A DNA stretch of 64,000 bases from Palsa-1447 sp964414785 (GCA_964414785.1 CAYPXZ010000006.1:1-64000), one strand, 5' to 3'. Shown: positions 23,115 through 32,580, numbered from the stretch's first letter. Notes: a model not told the origin generated them from the sequence alone. Made by a program: numbers and translations.

Positions 23115-24260
23115 ATGAATGACTCCCTGAAACTGGTCCGCGGGTTCTTCGTGTCGCTACGGCTCACCGTGTTCCTCCTGGCGCTGTCGATCATCCTCAT
23201 CTTCTGGGCGACCCTGGACCAGGTGAACCTCGGCGTCTGGGCCGTGCAGCACAAGTTCTTCCACTCGTTCATCGTGTTCGCGAGGTTCGGCAGCCTCCAG
23301 GTCCCGGTCTTCCCGGGCGGCTACACGATTGGCGGTCTGCTCCTCGTCAACCTCCTCTCCGGTCACATCTACCGCTTCAAGATGGGATGGAACAAGGCCG
23401 GCATCTGGATCGCCCACGCCGGGCTCATCCTGCTCCTGGTGGGGGAACTCATCTCGGGCCTCGTGCAGAAGGACTACCAGATGCGCATCGAAGAGGGCGA
23501 AACCAAGAACTACGCCGAGAGCGGCCGGCAGAACGAGCTCGCGGTGATCGACGCGACCGATGCGAACTTCGACGAGGTGGTGGCGATCCCTGAGTCGCTC
23601 CTCGCCCACGGCACGGTGGTCCAGAACCCGAAGCTGCCGTTCCGCGTGGTGCCGAAGGAGTACAACCCGAACTCGTCGATCCAGATGCGCTCCCAGGTCC
23701 CGAATGCCCCGCCGTCGCTTGCGACGGTCGGCATGGGAACCATGGTCGCGGTGACGCCGCTCGACGTGACGTACAAGGAGGATGAGCGCAACGTGCCGTC
23801 GGCCTTCGTGGAACTCGTCGGCCCCGACGGCTCGCTCGGCACCTGGCTCGTGTCGCCCCTCCTGGGCAACCCCCAGAAATTCGACTTCGCGGGCAAGACC
23901 TGGAAGCTGGTCATGAGGCCCAAGAGGACCTACCAGCCGTACTCCCTCACCCTGGAGAAGTTCAGCCACGACATCTACCCGGGGACCGACATCCCGAAGA
24001 ACTTCTCCAGCAGGATAAAGATCAACCCCCCCGGGGGGGAGCCGAGCCGCGACGTCCTGATCTACATGAACAACCCCCTGCGGTACGGCGGGCTCACCTA
24101 CTACCAGCAGGGCTACGACGGGGAGCACACGACGATCCTCGAGGTCGTGCGCAACCCGAGCTGGCTGGCGCCGTACTTCGCCTGCGCGGCCATCACCCTG
24201 GGGCTCGTCGTCCAGTTCCTGATCCACCTGGTGGGCTTCGCCCGGAGGAGGAGGGCATGA
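23115..24260 (+). CDS. resB: System II cytochrome c biogenesis protein ResB
   Basis: A 381-residue ResB/CcsB protein. Three N-terminal membrane helices (SLRLTVFLLALSIILIFWATL, GGLLLVNLLSGHIYRF, GIWIAHAGLILLLVGELISGL) and one at the C-terminus enclose a large extracytoplasmic domain. Family segments seen are SLRLTVFLL, NKAGIWIAHAGLILLL, and NNPLRYGGLTYYQQGYD. ResB together with CcsA exports haem and attaches it to CxxCH cytochromes. The start at MNDSLKLVRGFF is the first ATG in a frame that otherwise runs through the lipoprotein gene. It overlaps ccsA by 4 bases. Confidence 0.9.
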   Translation: MNDSLKLVRGFFVSLRLTVFLLALSIILIFWATLDQVNLGVWAVQHKFFHSFIVFARFGSLQVPVFPGGYTIGGLLLVNLLSGHIYRFKMGWNKAGIWIAHAGLILLLVGELISGLVQKDYQMRIEEGETKNYAESGRQNELAVIDATDANFDEVVAIPESLLAHGTVVQNPKLPFRVVPKEYNPNSSIQMRSQVPNAPPSLATVGMGTMVAVTPLDVTYKEDERNVPSAFVELVGPDGSLGTWLVSPLLGNPQKFDFAGKTWKLVMRPKRTYQPYSLTLEKFSHDIYPGTDIPKNFSSRIKINPPGGEPSRDVLIYMNNPLRYGGLTYYQQGYDGEHTTILEVVRNPSWLAPYFACAAITLGLVVQFLIHLVGFARRRRA

Positions 24261-26095
24261 CGCGCAGGATGCCCTTCTTTGTGGCCGCGATGGCGGCCTT
24301 TTGCTTCGTCCTCGGGGTCTACCCCGGCTGGGAGCACCAGCCCGCGTCGGTCTCCGCGTTCGGCCAGATCCCGGTGCTGTCCGAGGGGCGGTTCAAGCCG
24401 CTCGACTCGGTGGCGCGCAGCACGCTCCTCGTCATCCAGGGCCACCAGGGCGTCATCGCGCCGGACAAGGCGGAGCTGACCCCGGACGAGTGGCTCCTGG
24501 ACGTCCTCTTCAACCCGCAGAAGGCGGACACCTATGCGATCTTCTACATCGACAACCCGGACCTCCTCTCGCTTGTCGGTAAGAGCGAGACGCACCTCAC
24601 GATCGAGCGGCTCTCCTTCAACGAGATCGCCCCGCATATCGCCGAGATCGAGGCCCAGGAGAAGTTGGCGGAGCCGGTCAGCGCCCAGGCGCGGACCCGC
24701 TTCCAGTCCTCGGTCGTCCAGCTCTACGGGAACCTGTCCCATTACCTGAGGCTAAGGCGCGCCATCCTTCCCGAGGGGTCCAAGGACTTCCTCGGCGAGC
24801 TGCTCCACCTGCAGGAGATCCTCGTCGACGGCGTCGAGGCGGTCCGGGCGAAGGAGGCGGGACAGCCCCACGACGAGGCGAAGGCCGCCGCCATCATGGC
24901 CGAGGGCCAGAAGTTCGTCGGCATGTCGGAGGGCACCGACCTCCTCGCCATCCCGCCGGACGAGGGCGACGACCCGAACGCCTGGCACAACACGGGCCAC
25001 GCGCTCCTCGAGACCTTTGGCAAGGGCGAGGTGAACCCGGCGGTCCTCGCCTATGCGGGGATGGGATACGCGTGGAGGGGCAACGAGCCGGCGAAGTTCG
25101 ACCACATCGTCGGGCTTTACCGGACGGCCCTGGAGAAGCATTTCCCGAGGCAGGTGCAGAAGGCGCGGGTGGAGACCCTGTTCAACACCGCGCAGCCCTT
25201 CTACGCGGGGATGTGGATGTACCTCGGGGCGTTCCTCTTCGCGGCGCTCTCCTGGATCAAGTGGCCGGAGGCCTCCCGCAGGACCGCGTTCGCCCTGGTG
25301 GCCCTGGGGTGGGTCATCGCCACCCTCGGCATCGCCACCCGGATGTGGCTCGAGGGCCGGCCCCCGGTCACGAACCTCTACTCGTCCGCCATCTTCATCG
25401 GGTGGGGCTCGGTCGCCCTTTGCCTCGTGCTCGAGGCCGTCTACAGGGACGGGATCGGCGCGGCGGCGGCCGGGTTGATCGGCTTCGCCACCCTCATCAT
25501 CGCGCAGCACCTGGCGCTCGCCGGGGACACCCTTGAGATGATGCGGGCCGTGCTCGACTCGAACTTCTGGCTCGGGACCCACGTCGTCGTCGTGACGATC
25601 GGGTATGCCTCGACCTTCCTCGCGGGCGTCCTCGCCGTCATCTACATCCTGCGGGGGCTCTTCACGACGACGCTCGACAAGGCCTCGGCCGAGGCGCTTT
25701 CGCGCATGGTCTACGGCATCGTGTGCTTCGCGACCCTCTTCAGCTTCGTCGGCACGACCCTGGGCGGCATCTGGGCGGACCAGTCCTGGGGCCGGTTCTG
25801 GGGCTGGGACCCGAAGGAGAACGGCGCCCTCATCATTGTCATCTGGAACGCCCTCATCCTGCACGCCCGCTGGGCGGGGATGGTGAGGCAGCGCGGGCTC
25901 ATGTGCCTGGCGGTCTTCGGCAACATCGTCACCAGCTGGAGCTGGTTCGGGACCAACATGCTCGGCATCGGCCTTCACGCCTACGGGTTCACCGACGCCG
26001 CGTTCTGGTGGCTGAGCGCGTTCGTCGCGTCCCAGCTGGCGATCATCGCGGCCGCAAACCTCCCGCTCGGGCGCTGGCGGAGCTTCAGGACCTGA
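24257..26095 (+). CDS. ccsA: System II cytochrome c biogenesis protein CcsA/ResC
   Basis: A 612-residue protein, longer than minimal CcsA because an N-terminal extracytoplasmic region of about 300 residues precedes the membrane domain. The extension starts FGQIPVLSEGRFKPLDSVARS, a segment common to the long CcsA type in Bacteroidetes and Verrucomicrobia. The C-terminal half has about eight helices and the haem-binding tryptophan-rich motif WGRFWGWDPKENGALIIVIW near residue 512. It forms the haem-handling complex with ResB; the ATGA overlap at 24257 supports co-translation. Confidence 0.92.
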   Translation: MTRRMPFFVAAMAAFCFVLGVYPGWEHQPASVSAFGQIPVLSEGRFKPLDSVARSTLLVIQGHQGVIAPDKAELTPDEWLLDVLFNPQKADTYAIFYIDNPDLLSLVGKSETHLTIERLSFNEIAPHIAEIEAQEKLAEPVSAQARTRFQSSVVQLYGNLSHYLRLRRAILPEGSKDFLGELLHLQEILVDGVEAVRAKEAGQPHDEAKAAAIMAEGQKFVGMSEGTDLLAIPPDEGDDPNAWHNTGHALLETFGKGEVNPAVLAYAGMGYAWRGNEPAKFDHIVGLYRTALEKHFPRQVQKARVETLFNTAQPFYAGMWMYLGAFLFAALSWIKWPEASRRTAFALVALGWVIATLGIATRMWLEGRPPVTNLYSSAIFIGWGSVALCLVLEAVYRDGIGAAAAGLIGFATLIIAQHLALAGDTLEMMRAVLDSNFWLGTHVVVVTIGYASTFLAGVLAVIYILRGLFTTTLDKASAEALSRMVYGIVCFATLFSFVGTTLGGIWADQSWGRFWGWDPKENGALIIVIWNALILHARWAGMVRQRGLMCLAVFGNIVTSWSWFGTNMLGIGLHAYGFTDAAFWWLSAFVASQLAIIAAANLPLGRWRSFRT

Positions 26096-26108
26096 CCTAA
26101 GCCCGGGC

Positions 26109-26645
26109 CTACGCCATGGGCCTGCGGGGCTCGTCCGACGACGGGTCCTGCTCCTGCTCCTTCATCCTCACGTCGCGCGCGTGCTGGAGCAGCGTCCCGT
26201 CGGACCTCATCTTGGCGAGCGCATCGAGCGACGGGCTCCTGAACCCCTCGCGCGTGCGCAGGCGGTAGTAGACGTCGATCGCGAAGATCCAGCCCGAGTA
26301 GGTGTCATCCTCCACCTTGTCGTTCTTGATCTGGGACTTCACGTCCCCGGCGACGAATGCCGCCATGAGGAGCGACTTGCACGACTGCTCCTTCTCCTTG
26401 TCGAGGCCCCAGTCCTCGTCGAGCCAGGGAAGCTGCTCGGGGCCGATGTCCACCATGACGTCGTCGCTCACCTGGGCGTAGACGACGATCGTCTTTGCGG
26501 CATCGATGGCCGCGGGGCCCGAGACGCTCTTCTCCATGACGGCGATGGCCTGGAGGACGTCATGCTTCGAGGGCGCGGCGGCGAGGGCGCAGCTCGCGCA
26601 GAGCGCGAACGCTACGCCGGTGAGGACTCGCCTGAAGATGGTCAT
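26109..26645 (-). CDS. Secreted protein of unknown function
   Basis: A 178-residue protein starting at MTIFRRVLTGVAFALCASCALAAA, a clear signal peptide; longer upstream starts would bury it. The mature domain is helical and negatively charged (HDVLQAIAVMEKS, YAQVSDDVMVDIGPEQLPWLDEDWG, CKSLLMAAFVAGDVKSQI, YSGWIFAIDVYYRLRT). I do not recognise a family with certainty. It is convergent with ccsA, with 13 bases between them. The tail is Asp/Glu/Gln/Pro-rich and probably disordered. Confidence 0.65.
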   Translation of the reverse strand: MTIFRRVLTGVAFALCASCALAAAPSKHDVLQAIAVMEKSVSGPAAIDAAKTIVVYAQVSDDVMVDIGPEQLPWLDEDWGLDKEKEQSCKSLLMAAFVAGDVKSQIKNDKVEDDTYSGWIFAIDVYYRLRTREGFRSPSLDALAKMRSDGTLLQHARDVRMKEQEQDPSSDEPRRPMA

Positions 26646-26720
26646 GGGAAAGCGCAAACTCCCCGCAAACATCGCATCGATCGCGCCCTCCCGCAACAAG
26701 ATTGGTCCGCCGCGGCGCCC

Positions 26721-27323
26721 TCAGCCGGGCAGGAGGCCCTCGGCCGCGAGGGTGCGCGTGAGCTCGTCGAAGCCCACGACATGGTGGGCCCGTGCGCCGA
26801 GGCGGCGGGCCGCCTCGACGTTGACAAGGGTGTCGTCAAAGAAGCGGACCTCCTCCGCCATGACCCCGCATGCCGCGAACGCGCGGCGATAGGCCTCGTC
26901 GTCGGGCTTCATCGCGCCCAAGAGGTGCGAGGAGAGGGCGAAGTCGAACTCCCCCATGAACCCGGAGAACTTCTCCCAGTGGAGGACGCTGCAGTTGCTC
27001 AGGCAGGCGACGCGGTGGCGCTTGCGCAGGGCCCGGATCGTGTCGAGGGCCCCGGGGTAGGGGCCGCTCGGCCAGCTGTAGTGCTCCCGCAGGAAATCGT
27101 CAGGGGAGAGGCGCAGCCCCCACTCCTCGACGAACGCGGCCGCGAACGCCCCGGGGGGGATCTCGCCGCGCTCGTATCGGCTGACCGCGGTCGAGTGGAG
27201 CCACTTGCTCCTCATGGCCCCGTCGTCGAGGGGCCCTGGGAGCAGGCGGTTGAGCCTCTCGAACGTGGAGTTGGCGATAAGGACGCCGCCCAGGTCGAAG
27301 AGCAGCAGCGGGGGAGCGGACAT
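26721..27323 (-). CDS. HAD superfamily hydrolase (subfamily IA)
   Basis: A 200-residue HAD phosphatase-like enzyme. Motif I is LLFDLGGVLIANS with the nucleophilic Asp followed by the G-G-V form seen in YihX-type members. Motif II is CLSNCS, motif III lies at the KPDDEAYRRA lysine, and motif IV is VRFFDDTLVNVEAARRLG. The helical cap after motif I (FERLNRLLPGP, SRYERGEIPPGAFAAAF) is of the small alpha type. Substrate unknown; likely a cytoplasmic sugar-phosphate or nucleotide phosphatase. Confidence 0.85.
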   Translation of the reverse strand: MSAPPLLLFDLGGVLIANSTFERLNRLLPGPLDDGAMRSKWLHSTAVSRYERGEIPPGAFAAAFVEEWGLRLSPDDFLREHYSWPSGPYPGALDTIRALRKRHRVACLSNCSVLHWEKFSGFMGEFDFALSSHLLGAMKPDDEAYRRAFAACGVMAEEVRFFDDTLVNVEAARRLGARAHHVVGFDELTRTLAAEGLLPG

Positions 27324-27431
27324 CAGAAACGCCTAGCGAAGGGCTCCCCGCACATCAATCCCCGGGAAAGGCCCCGCGGGTGCGGCATGAGGCGGTTGCG
27401 CGCGGCGCGCCCAAAGGCTAACGTGCGAACG

Positions 27432-28313
27432 ATGCCAGCGGAGAACCCCATCGATCCGGACGGCGAGCGGGTCCCGGAGGCCCTCGCCGAGGCGGGGGTC
27501 TATTCCACGAAGGGGGACGGGTTTGACCACGGGCTCGTGGTGCTCGCGATGGGATCGCCGTACTGGCTCATGCCCTTCGAGTCGCGCTACCGCCTCATGG
27601 TGGAGCCCGGGGTGGCCGCGGAGGCCCGCGAACAGCTCCTGAAGTTCGACCGCGAGAGCGCCCACTGGCCTCCCGATCCCGAGCCGCGGCATCCGCGGGC
27701 GGAGAGGGCGGACCTCGCCTCGCCGCTCGCATGGGCGCTCGCGGTCGTCGCGACCTACTGGGCGCAGGGCCGGTGGCCGGGGAGATTGGAGGAGCTGGGC
27801 GCGCTCGACGGGCGTGTGTTCAGCCGGGCCGAGGTCTGGAGGCCCGCGACGGCGCTCTTTCTGCACGCGGACTCGGGCCACGTGATCTCCAACCTCTTTG
27901 CCGGCTACTTCGTCTTCAGTGCCGTCGTGACGACCTCGGGCCGCCGCAGGGGGTGGCTCGCCCTGGCCGGCGCCTCCGTGGCGGGGAACCTCCTGGCTGC
28001 GGGCCTGAGGGCCACCGAGGCCTACGAGTCGATCGGCGCGTCGACGGCGGTCTTTGCGGGCCTGGGCATCCTCACGGGCCGCGCGATCCGCTCGATGGCG
28101 CGCGCCCCCGCTCCCCGAAGGATGCGCGGGATATTCACGCCCCTTGCCGCGGGCTTGGTCACCCTGGCCCTCTACGGGGCGGGGGGTGTCGAGGTGGACG
28201 CGCTCGCGCACCTGACCGGCTTCTCGGCGGGCGTGGCCGCCGGGTTCATGGCCGGGCGGGCGGCGGACCCGGTCAGGGATTCGGCACCGGCGCCGTCGTC
28301 ACCGTCTGGCTGA
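27432..28313 (+). CDS. Rhomboid family intramembrane serine protease
   Basis: A 293-residue protein. The first ~100 residues are soluble and include a short domain (GLVVLAMGSPYWLMPFESRYRLMV). The membrane part shows the rhomboid signature: EVWRPATALFLHADSGHVISNLFAGYF (loop 1 and helix 2 with His and Asn), SIGASTAVFAGLGIL with the catalytic Ser in G-x-S, and VDALAHLTGFSAGVAAGF with the catalytic His. Both catalytic residues are therefore present, and it should cleave membrane helices. The last 41 bases overlap the convergent gene at 28273-28890, so the two genes compete for the same 3' end. Confidence 0.88.
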   Translation: MPAENPIDPDGERVPEALAEAGVYSTKGDGFDHGLVVLAMGSPYWLMPFESRYRLMVEPGVAAEAREQLLKFDRESAHWPPDPEPRHPRAERADLASPLAWALAVVATYWAQGRWPGRLEELGALDGRVFSRAEVWRPATALFLHADSGHVISNLFAGYFVFSAVVTTSGRRRGWLALAGASVAGNLLAAGLRATEAYESIGASTAVFAGLGILTGRAIRSMARAPAPRRMRGIFTPLAAGLVTLALYGAGGVEVDALAHLTGFSAGVAAGFMAGRAADPVRDSAPAPSSPSG

Positions 28314-28890
28314 ACTGGGCGTCGCGCGTCACGGTCTGGCCGTTGGGTCCCTTCGTCGTCACGGTGCGTGTCCCCTGGCCGTTCGCGACCGTCGTGTCCA
28401 CCGAGCGGTCGATCGTCTTGCCGTTGGCGGTCGTGATGACCTCGTTCTTGTCCCAGGTTCCGGGCGCCACCTTCGTGTCCGTCGACGTGTAGGTGCTCTG
28501 CTTTCCGTTGGCGTTCGTGATTGTTCCCTGGCCCCGGATCACCCCGGGCGCCGTGCGCTCCTTCGTGCCCTGCCAGGTGCTCGTCGCCCCGTTGGGGCGT
28601 GTGACCGACCCGTTGACGGTCGCCGTCTGGGTCGACTTGTTCCAGTTCGTCTGGGACTGCCGGGTGCCCGTGCCGCCCGCGGCATTGGTCCATGTGCCCT
28701 GCCGGTTCACGACGCCGTTGGCCTTCGTGGTCGTGGACGAGGTGGTTCCGGATCCCCCCTTGCTTGTGGTGTAGGTTCCCTCGCGCTTGGTCACCTTCTC
28801 CTCCTCGGCCCGGGCCGGGCTAGCGGCGGCGGCGAATAGGCAGGCGAGGCAGGCGACGGTGACGATCCTTGGAAGCAGCGGGGTTTTCAT
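28273..28890 (-). CDS. Secreted Thr/Gly/Asn-rich repeat protein
   Basis: A 205-residue protein with a signal peptide (MKTPLLPRIVTVACLACLFAAAASPARA). The mature chain is low-complexity and almost free of hydrophobic residues, with irregular repeats built on N-G-x-x-x-x-x-x-T-W or T-x-x-N-A-x-G units (for example GTWTNAAGGTGTRQSQTNWN, VTRPNGATSTWQG, TITNANGKQSTYTSTDTK). Such beta-solenoid-like or adhesive repeats are typical of surface or matrix proteins; no enzyme motif is present. It is expressed convergently with the rhomboid gene and shares 41 bases with it. Confidence 0.8.
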   Translation of the reverse strand: MKTPLLPRIVTVACLACLFAAAASPARAEEEKVTKREGTYTTSKGGSGTTSSTTTKANGVVNRQGTWTNAAGGTGTRQSQTNWNKSTQTATVNGSVTRPNGATSTWQGTKERTAPGVIRGQGTITNANGKQSTYTSTDTKVAPGTWDKNEVITTANGKTIDRSVDTTVANGQGTRTVTTKGPNGQTVTRDAQFSQTVTTAPVPNP

Positions 28891-29019
28891 GGCGGTGAAG
28901 CGGGTTGGGGCTCGGGGTGACCTCGGACTGAGACGCCTGGGACACGCTATGAGGTTACACCCCTATTCCAATTCCCGGGCTTTGGGTGGAAATGCTTAGC
29001 CCCGCCCGGCCGCCACGCC

Positions 29020-29469
29020 TCACTTCTCGGGGAACGTGGCAAGCTGCGCGATGAGCCATTCGCCACCCGCGTCCCTGACCCAGCCTATCTCCAGCCTGCC
29101 GGAAGCCTCGAACACCTTGCCCCCGGGGCTTCGCACGCTCTGGCGGTAGGTCCCGATCTGCTCCGCGGTGTCCCCGTCGATAAGCGTGCTCGTGGCCGTG
29201 TCCTCGTTGGAGAGGACCTTGAAGTCCGAGAATCCCTCCAGGAATTTCTCGATGGCGGCGCGGCCCTTCACCGGCGGCTGCCTCGGGTTGACCATCTCAC
29301 CGTCGGGGGCGAAGACGGCCGCCATGCCCGCGCTGTCCATGCGAAGGAGGAGGCCAGAGTACTGCTGCAGCCGGGCCTCGACGTGGGCCCGGTCCACCTT
29401 CGTGTCCTTCTTGCCGGCGCATCCGGCCAGGAGGAATGCGCAAAGGACGAACGCCGTTCTGCGCCTCAT
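29020..29469 (-). CDS. NTF2/SnoaL-like lipoprotein
   Basis: A 149-residue lipoprotein: signal peptide MRRRTAFVLCAFLLAGC with an LAGC lipobox. The mature part is an NTF2-like fold (HVEARLQQYSGLLLRMDSAGMAAVFAPDGEMVNP, GRAAIEKFLEGFSDFKV, and final strands GWVRDAGGEWLIAQLATF). Such domains may bind small ligands or act as enzymes; no catalytic residues can be identified. The start was chosen at the lipobox-bearing ATG, although the frame is open far upstream. It follows the aldo/keto reductase gene by 8 bases and is probably in the same transcript. Confidence 0.85.
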   Translation of the reverse strand: MRRRTAFVLCAFLLAGCAGKKDTKVDRAHVEARLQQYSGLLLRMDSAGMAAVFAPDGEMVNPRQPPVKGRAAIEKFLEGFSDFKVLSNEDTATSTLIDGDTAEQIGTYRQSVRSPGGKVFEASGRLEIGWVRDAGGEWLIAQLATFPEK

Positions 29470-29477
29470 GGGAAGAC

Positions 29478-30467
29478 CTAGTCGGCGAGGGGCGCCGAGA
29501 TCGCGTCGATCGCCTTCATGACCTGCGGCGTCAGCTTCTCGAGGAGGTCCAGGGCCCCCAGGTTCTCGGTGAGCTGCTCGACGCGCGACGCGCCGAGGAT
29601 GACCGTGCTGACATTGGGGTTCTTCAGGCACCAGGCGATCCCGAGGCGGGGCAGGCTTGTCCCCAGGTCCTTGGCGATCGCGGCGAGCTTCGGGACGGCC
29701 GCGAGGCGCTTCTCCATCCCCGGCTTCTTCAGGAGCTCGTCCTTCAGCCACTCCAGTCCGGGGACGTCGAGGCGCGTGCCCTTCGTGACACCCTTGTTGT
29801 ATTTCCCGGTCAGAAGCCCGGAGGCCAGGGGGGACCAGATCGTCGTGCCGAGCCCTGGGCTCCGGTACAGCGCCGCCAGCTCCTTCTCCACCCGTGCCCT
29901 GTGGAACAGGTTGTACTGGGGCTGCTCCACAATCGGGTGGTGCAGTCCGAGGCGGTCGCAGACGGCGTGCGCGCCCTCGATCTGCGCCGCGGACCACTCG
30001 CTCGTTCCCCAGTAAAGGACCTTTCCCTGGACGATCAGGTCGTGCATGGCCCGCGCGGTCTCCTCCACCGGCACGCTGGGGTCGGGACGGTGGCAGTAAT
30101 AGAGATCGAGGTAGTCGACCTGCAGGCGCGCCAGCGCCTCGTGGCACGCCTCGACCACGTGTTTTCGGGAAAGCCCGTCCTCGTTGGGCCTGTCGCCCAC
30201 ATGGCCGAAGAACACCTTGCTCGAGACCAGGTAGCTGGTGCGGCGCCATCCCGACTTCTTGAGGATGGCCCCCATCACGACCTCGGCCTGGCCGTCGGCA
30301 TAGGACTCGGCATTGTCGAAGAAGTTGATCCCCGCGTCATAGGCGGTGTGCAGGAGCTTCTTGGCGACCGGGTCGCCGATCTGCTTGCCGAAGGTGACCC
30401 AGGCCCCGAAGGACAGGGCGCTGATCTTCAAGCCTGATTTTCCGAGCTGGCGGTATTGCATGGACAT
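29478..30467 (-). CDS. Aldo/keto reductase (potassium-channel beta-subunit type)
   Basis: A 329-residue NADP(H)-dependent aldo/keto reductase. The start MSMQYRQLGKSGLKISALSFGAW fits the family; an upstream frame lacks conserved sequence. Catalytic residues are visible: Asp in FFDNAESYADG with the Tyr of SYADG, Lys in LVSSKVFFG, and His in LYYCHRPDPSV. The cofactor-binding end has LGTSLPRLGIAWCLKNPNVSTVILGASRVEQLTENL. This subgroup (AKR6/YghZ-like) reduces aldehydes and ketones, including methylglyoxal-type compounds. The substrate here is unknown. Confidence 0.92.
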   Translation of the reverse strand: MSMQYRQLGKSGLKISALSFGAWVTFGKQIGDPVAKKLLHTAYDAGINFFDNAESYADGQAEVVMGAILKKSGWRRTSYLVSSKVFFGHVGDRPNEDGLSRKHVVEACHEALARLQVDYLDLYYCHRPDPSVPVEETARAMHDLIVQGKVLYWGTSEWSAAQIEGAHAVCDRLGLHHPIVEQPQYNLFHRARVEKELAALYRSPGLGTTIWSPLASGLLTGKYNKGVTKGTRLDVPGLEWLKDELLKKPGMEKRLAAVPKLAAIAKDLGTSLPRLGIAWCLKNPNVSTVILGASRVEQLTENLGALDLLEKLTPQVMKAIDAISAPLAD

Positions 30468-30606
30468 GGGAGTGGGGGACGGGATTGCGCAGATCATGGC
30501 GCGGAATGCCCCGATCCGCAAGGGTGGGGCGCTTGACTACCCCACGAGGTGGGGGCACCACTTCTGAGATGATGCGGCAAGGTTCTGGGAATCGCCCCTT
30601 CTCCGG

Positions 30607-32580
30607 ATGAGGAACCTCTGGAACAGCGCCGATGCTGCGGGTTTTCCCGGGGATCTGGGTCAGAGGGTCTACACCTCGAGGCTCATCGGGCGGGACCCCT
30701 CCCTCGTGCTCCACGGGGGCGGCAACACGTCGGTCAAGACCCTGGAGAGCAATGTCTTTGGCGAGGAGGAGCCCATCCTGCGGGTGAAGGGCAGCGGCTG
30801 GGACCTCGGGACCATCGAGGCGTCAGGTTTCGCGCCGTGCAGGATCGCGCACCTGAAGAGGCTCGCGGGCCTCGAATCCCTGACGGACCTGCGGATGGCC
30901 TCCGAGCTCAGGGCGTGCATGACGAACCCGTCGGCGCCGGCCCCCTCGGTGGAGGCCATCCTCCACGCGGTCCTCCCCGCAAAGTACGTGGACCACACGC
31001 ACGCCGACGCGCTCATCTCCGTGTCCAACTCCCCCGGCGGGGAGGAGCGCGTGCGCGAGGTCTACGGCGACGCGGCGGTCGTCGTCCCGTACGTGATGCC
31101 GGGCTTCAAGCTCGCCCGCCTCTTCGCCGAGCTTTTCCCGGGGAAGGCCTCCCCGCGCACGATCGGGGTCGTCCTTATGAGCCACGGGCTCATCAGCTTC
31201 GGGGAGACCGCCGAGGAGTCCTACGCGAGGATGATCGACCTGGTCACGCGCGCCGAGGAGTACCTCGCCAGGCACAAGGCGTGGGTCGTCGAGTGGCCGG
31301 CGGCGCCGGCGCGCCCGCGGCCGCCCCGGCTGGAGTTCGCGGCCTTTCGCAGGGAACTGTCGGCGGCGATGGGGTCCCCAGCGATACTGGCGATGCACGG
31401 CGATGCGCCGTGCGCCGGGTTCGCCGCGAGGCCCGACGTCGGGGTGCTCTCGCAGCAGGGGCCGGCGACACCGGACCACGTCCTTCGGACCAAGCGCGTG
31501 CCGCTCGTGGGGCGCGACCTTGCGGCGTACCGCGCGTCCTACGAGGCGTATTTCAAGGCGTGGAACGCCCGGTGCGACCTGCGGCCCGTCATGCTCGATC
31601 CCGCGCCCCGCGTCGTCCTGGACCCCGAGTGGGGCATGGTGGCCGCCGGCCCCTCTGCCTGGGACGCCTCGATCGTCAATGACCTGTACCGGCACACGAT
31701 CGACATCATCATGCGCTCGGCGGCCCTCGGGGGCTGGAAGGCGCTCCCGCCGCAGGACATCTTCGACTGCGAGTACTGGGACCTGGAGCAGGCGAAGCTG
31801 CGCAGGGCCGGCGCCGGGCCCCCCTTCCAGGGGGAGATCGCGCTCGTCACCGGCGCCGCCTCCGGGATCGGGCGAGCATGCGTCGATTCGCTCCTTAAGC
31901 GCGGCGCGGCGGTCGTCGGCCTGGACGTCAACCCGCGTGTCGTGGGGATGTACGACCGGCCGGACTACCGCGGGATCGCATGCGACCTGACCGTCGAGTC
32001 GGCCGTCGCCTCCTCGATCGACGAGGCGGTCCGGGCGTTCGGCGGCCTCGATATCCTCGTCCTCAATGCCGGAATCTTCCCCGGGGGCAGGAAGATCGGG
32101 GAACTGGGCACGGACCTATGGCGCAAGATCATGGCGGTCAATCTCGACGCCAGCTTCGTCATGCTCCGCGAATGCCACCCGCTGCTCAAGCTGGCCCCCA
32201 ACGGCGGGCGGGCCGTCGTCATCGGTTCTAAGAACGTGCCGGCGCCGGGCCCGGGCGCCGCGGCCTACTCCGCCTCAAAGGCCGCGGTCAACCAGCTGAT
32301 GCGGGTGGCGGCCCTCGAGTGGGGCTCGGACCACATCCGGATCAACTGCGTCCACCCCAACATGGTCTTCGACACCGCCCTGTGGACCCGGGAGGTCCTG
32401 GAATCGCGCGCCCGCCACTACGGCCTCTCGGTCGAGGCCTACAAGACCAACAATCTCCTCAGGGTCGAGGTGACGAGCCGCGACGTGGCGGAGCTGGCCG
32501 CGGAATTGTGCGGGCCTTTGTTTGCCAAGACGACCGGGGCGCAGGTCCCCGTCGACGGCGGAAACGAAAGGGTGGTATGA
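30607..32580 (+). CDS. Bifunctional class II aldolase / short-chain dehydrogenase
   Basis: A 657-residue fusion. Residues 1 to about 400 form a class II (zinc) aldolase of the RhaD/FucA/AraD superfamily, with zinc ligands in YVDHTHADALISVSN and MSHGLISFGETAEESY. Residues from about 410 are a complete SDR: IALVTGAASGIGRACVDSL for NAD binding, ILVLNAGIFPG, and catalytic YSASKAAVNQLM. The protein matches the RhaEW/YuxG type, which cleaves a ketose 1-phosphate to dihydroxyacetone phosphate plus an aldehyde and oxidises the aldehyde. Its stop overlaps the start of mtnA (ATGA), suggesting that the substrate may be the 1-phosphate made by MtnA, such as 5-deoxyribulose or methylthioribulose 1-phosphate; this is inference. 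Confidence 0.9.
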   Translation: MRNLWNSADAAGFPGDLGQRVYTSRLIGRDPSLVLHGGGNTSVKTLESNVFGEEEPILRVKGSGWDLGTIEASGFAPCRIAHLKRLAGLESLTDLRMASELRACMTNPSAPAPSVEAILHAVLPAKYVDHTHADALISVSNSPGGEERVREVYGDAAVVVPYVMPGFKLARLFAELFPGKASPRTIGVVLMSHGLISFGETAEESYARMIDLVTRAEEYLARHKAWVVEWPAAPARPRPPRLEFAAFRRELSAAMGSPAILAMHGDAPCAGFAARPDVGVLSQQGPATPDHVLRTKRVPLVGRDLAAYRASYEAYFKAWNARCDLRPVMLDPAPRVVLDPEWGMVAAGPSAWDASIVNDLYRHTIDIIMRSAALGGWKALPPQDIFDCEYWDLEQAKLRRAGAGPPFQGEIALVTGAASGIGRACVDSLLKRGAAVVGLDVNPRVVGMYDRPDYRGIACDLTVESAVASSIDEAVRAFGGLDILVLNAGIFPGGRKIGELGTDLWRKIMAVNLDASFVMLRECHPLLKLAPNGGRAVVIGSKNVPAPGPGAAAYSASKAAVNQLMRVAALEWGSDHIRINCVHPNMVFDTALWTREVLESRARHYGLSVEAYKTNNLLRVEVTSRDVAELAAELCGPLFAKTTGAQVPVDGGNERVV

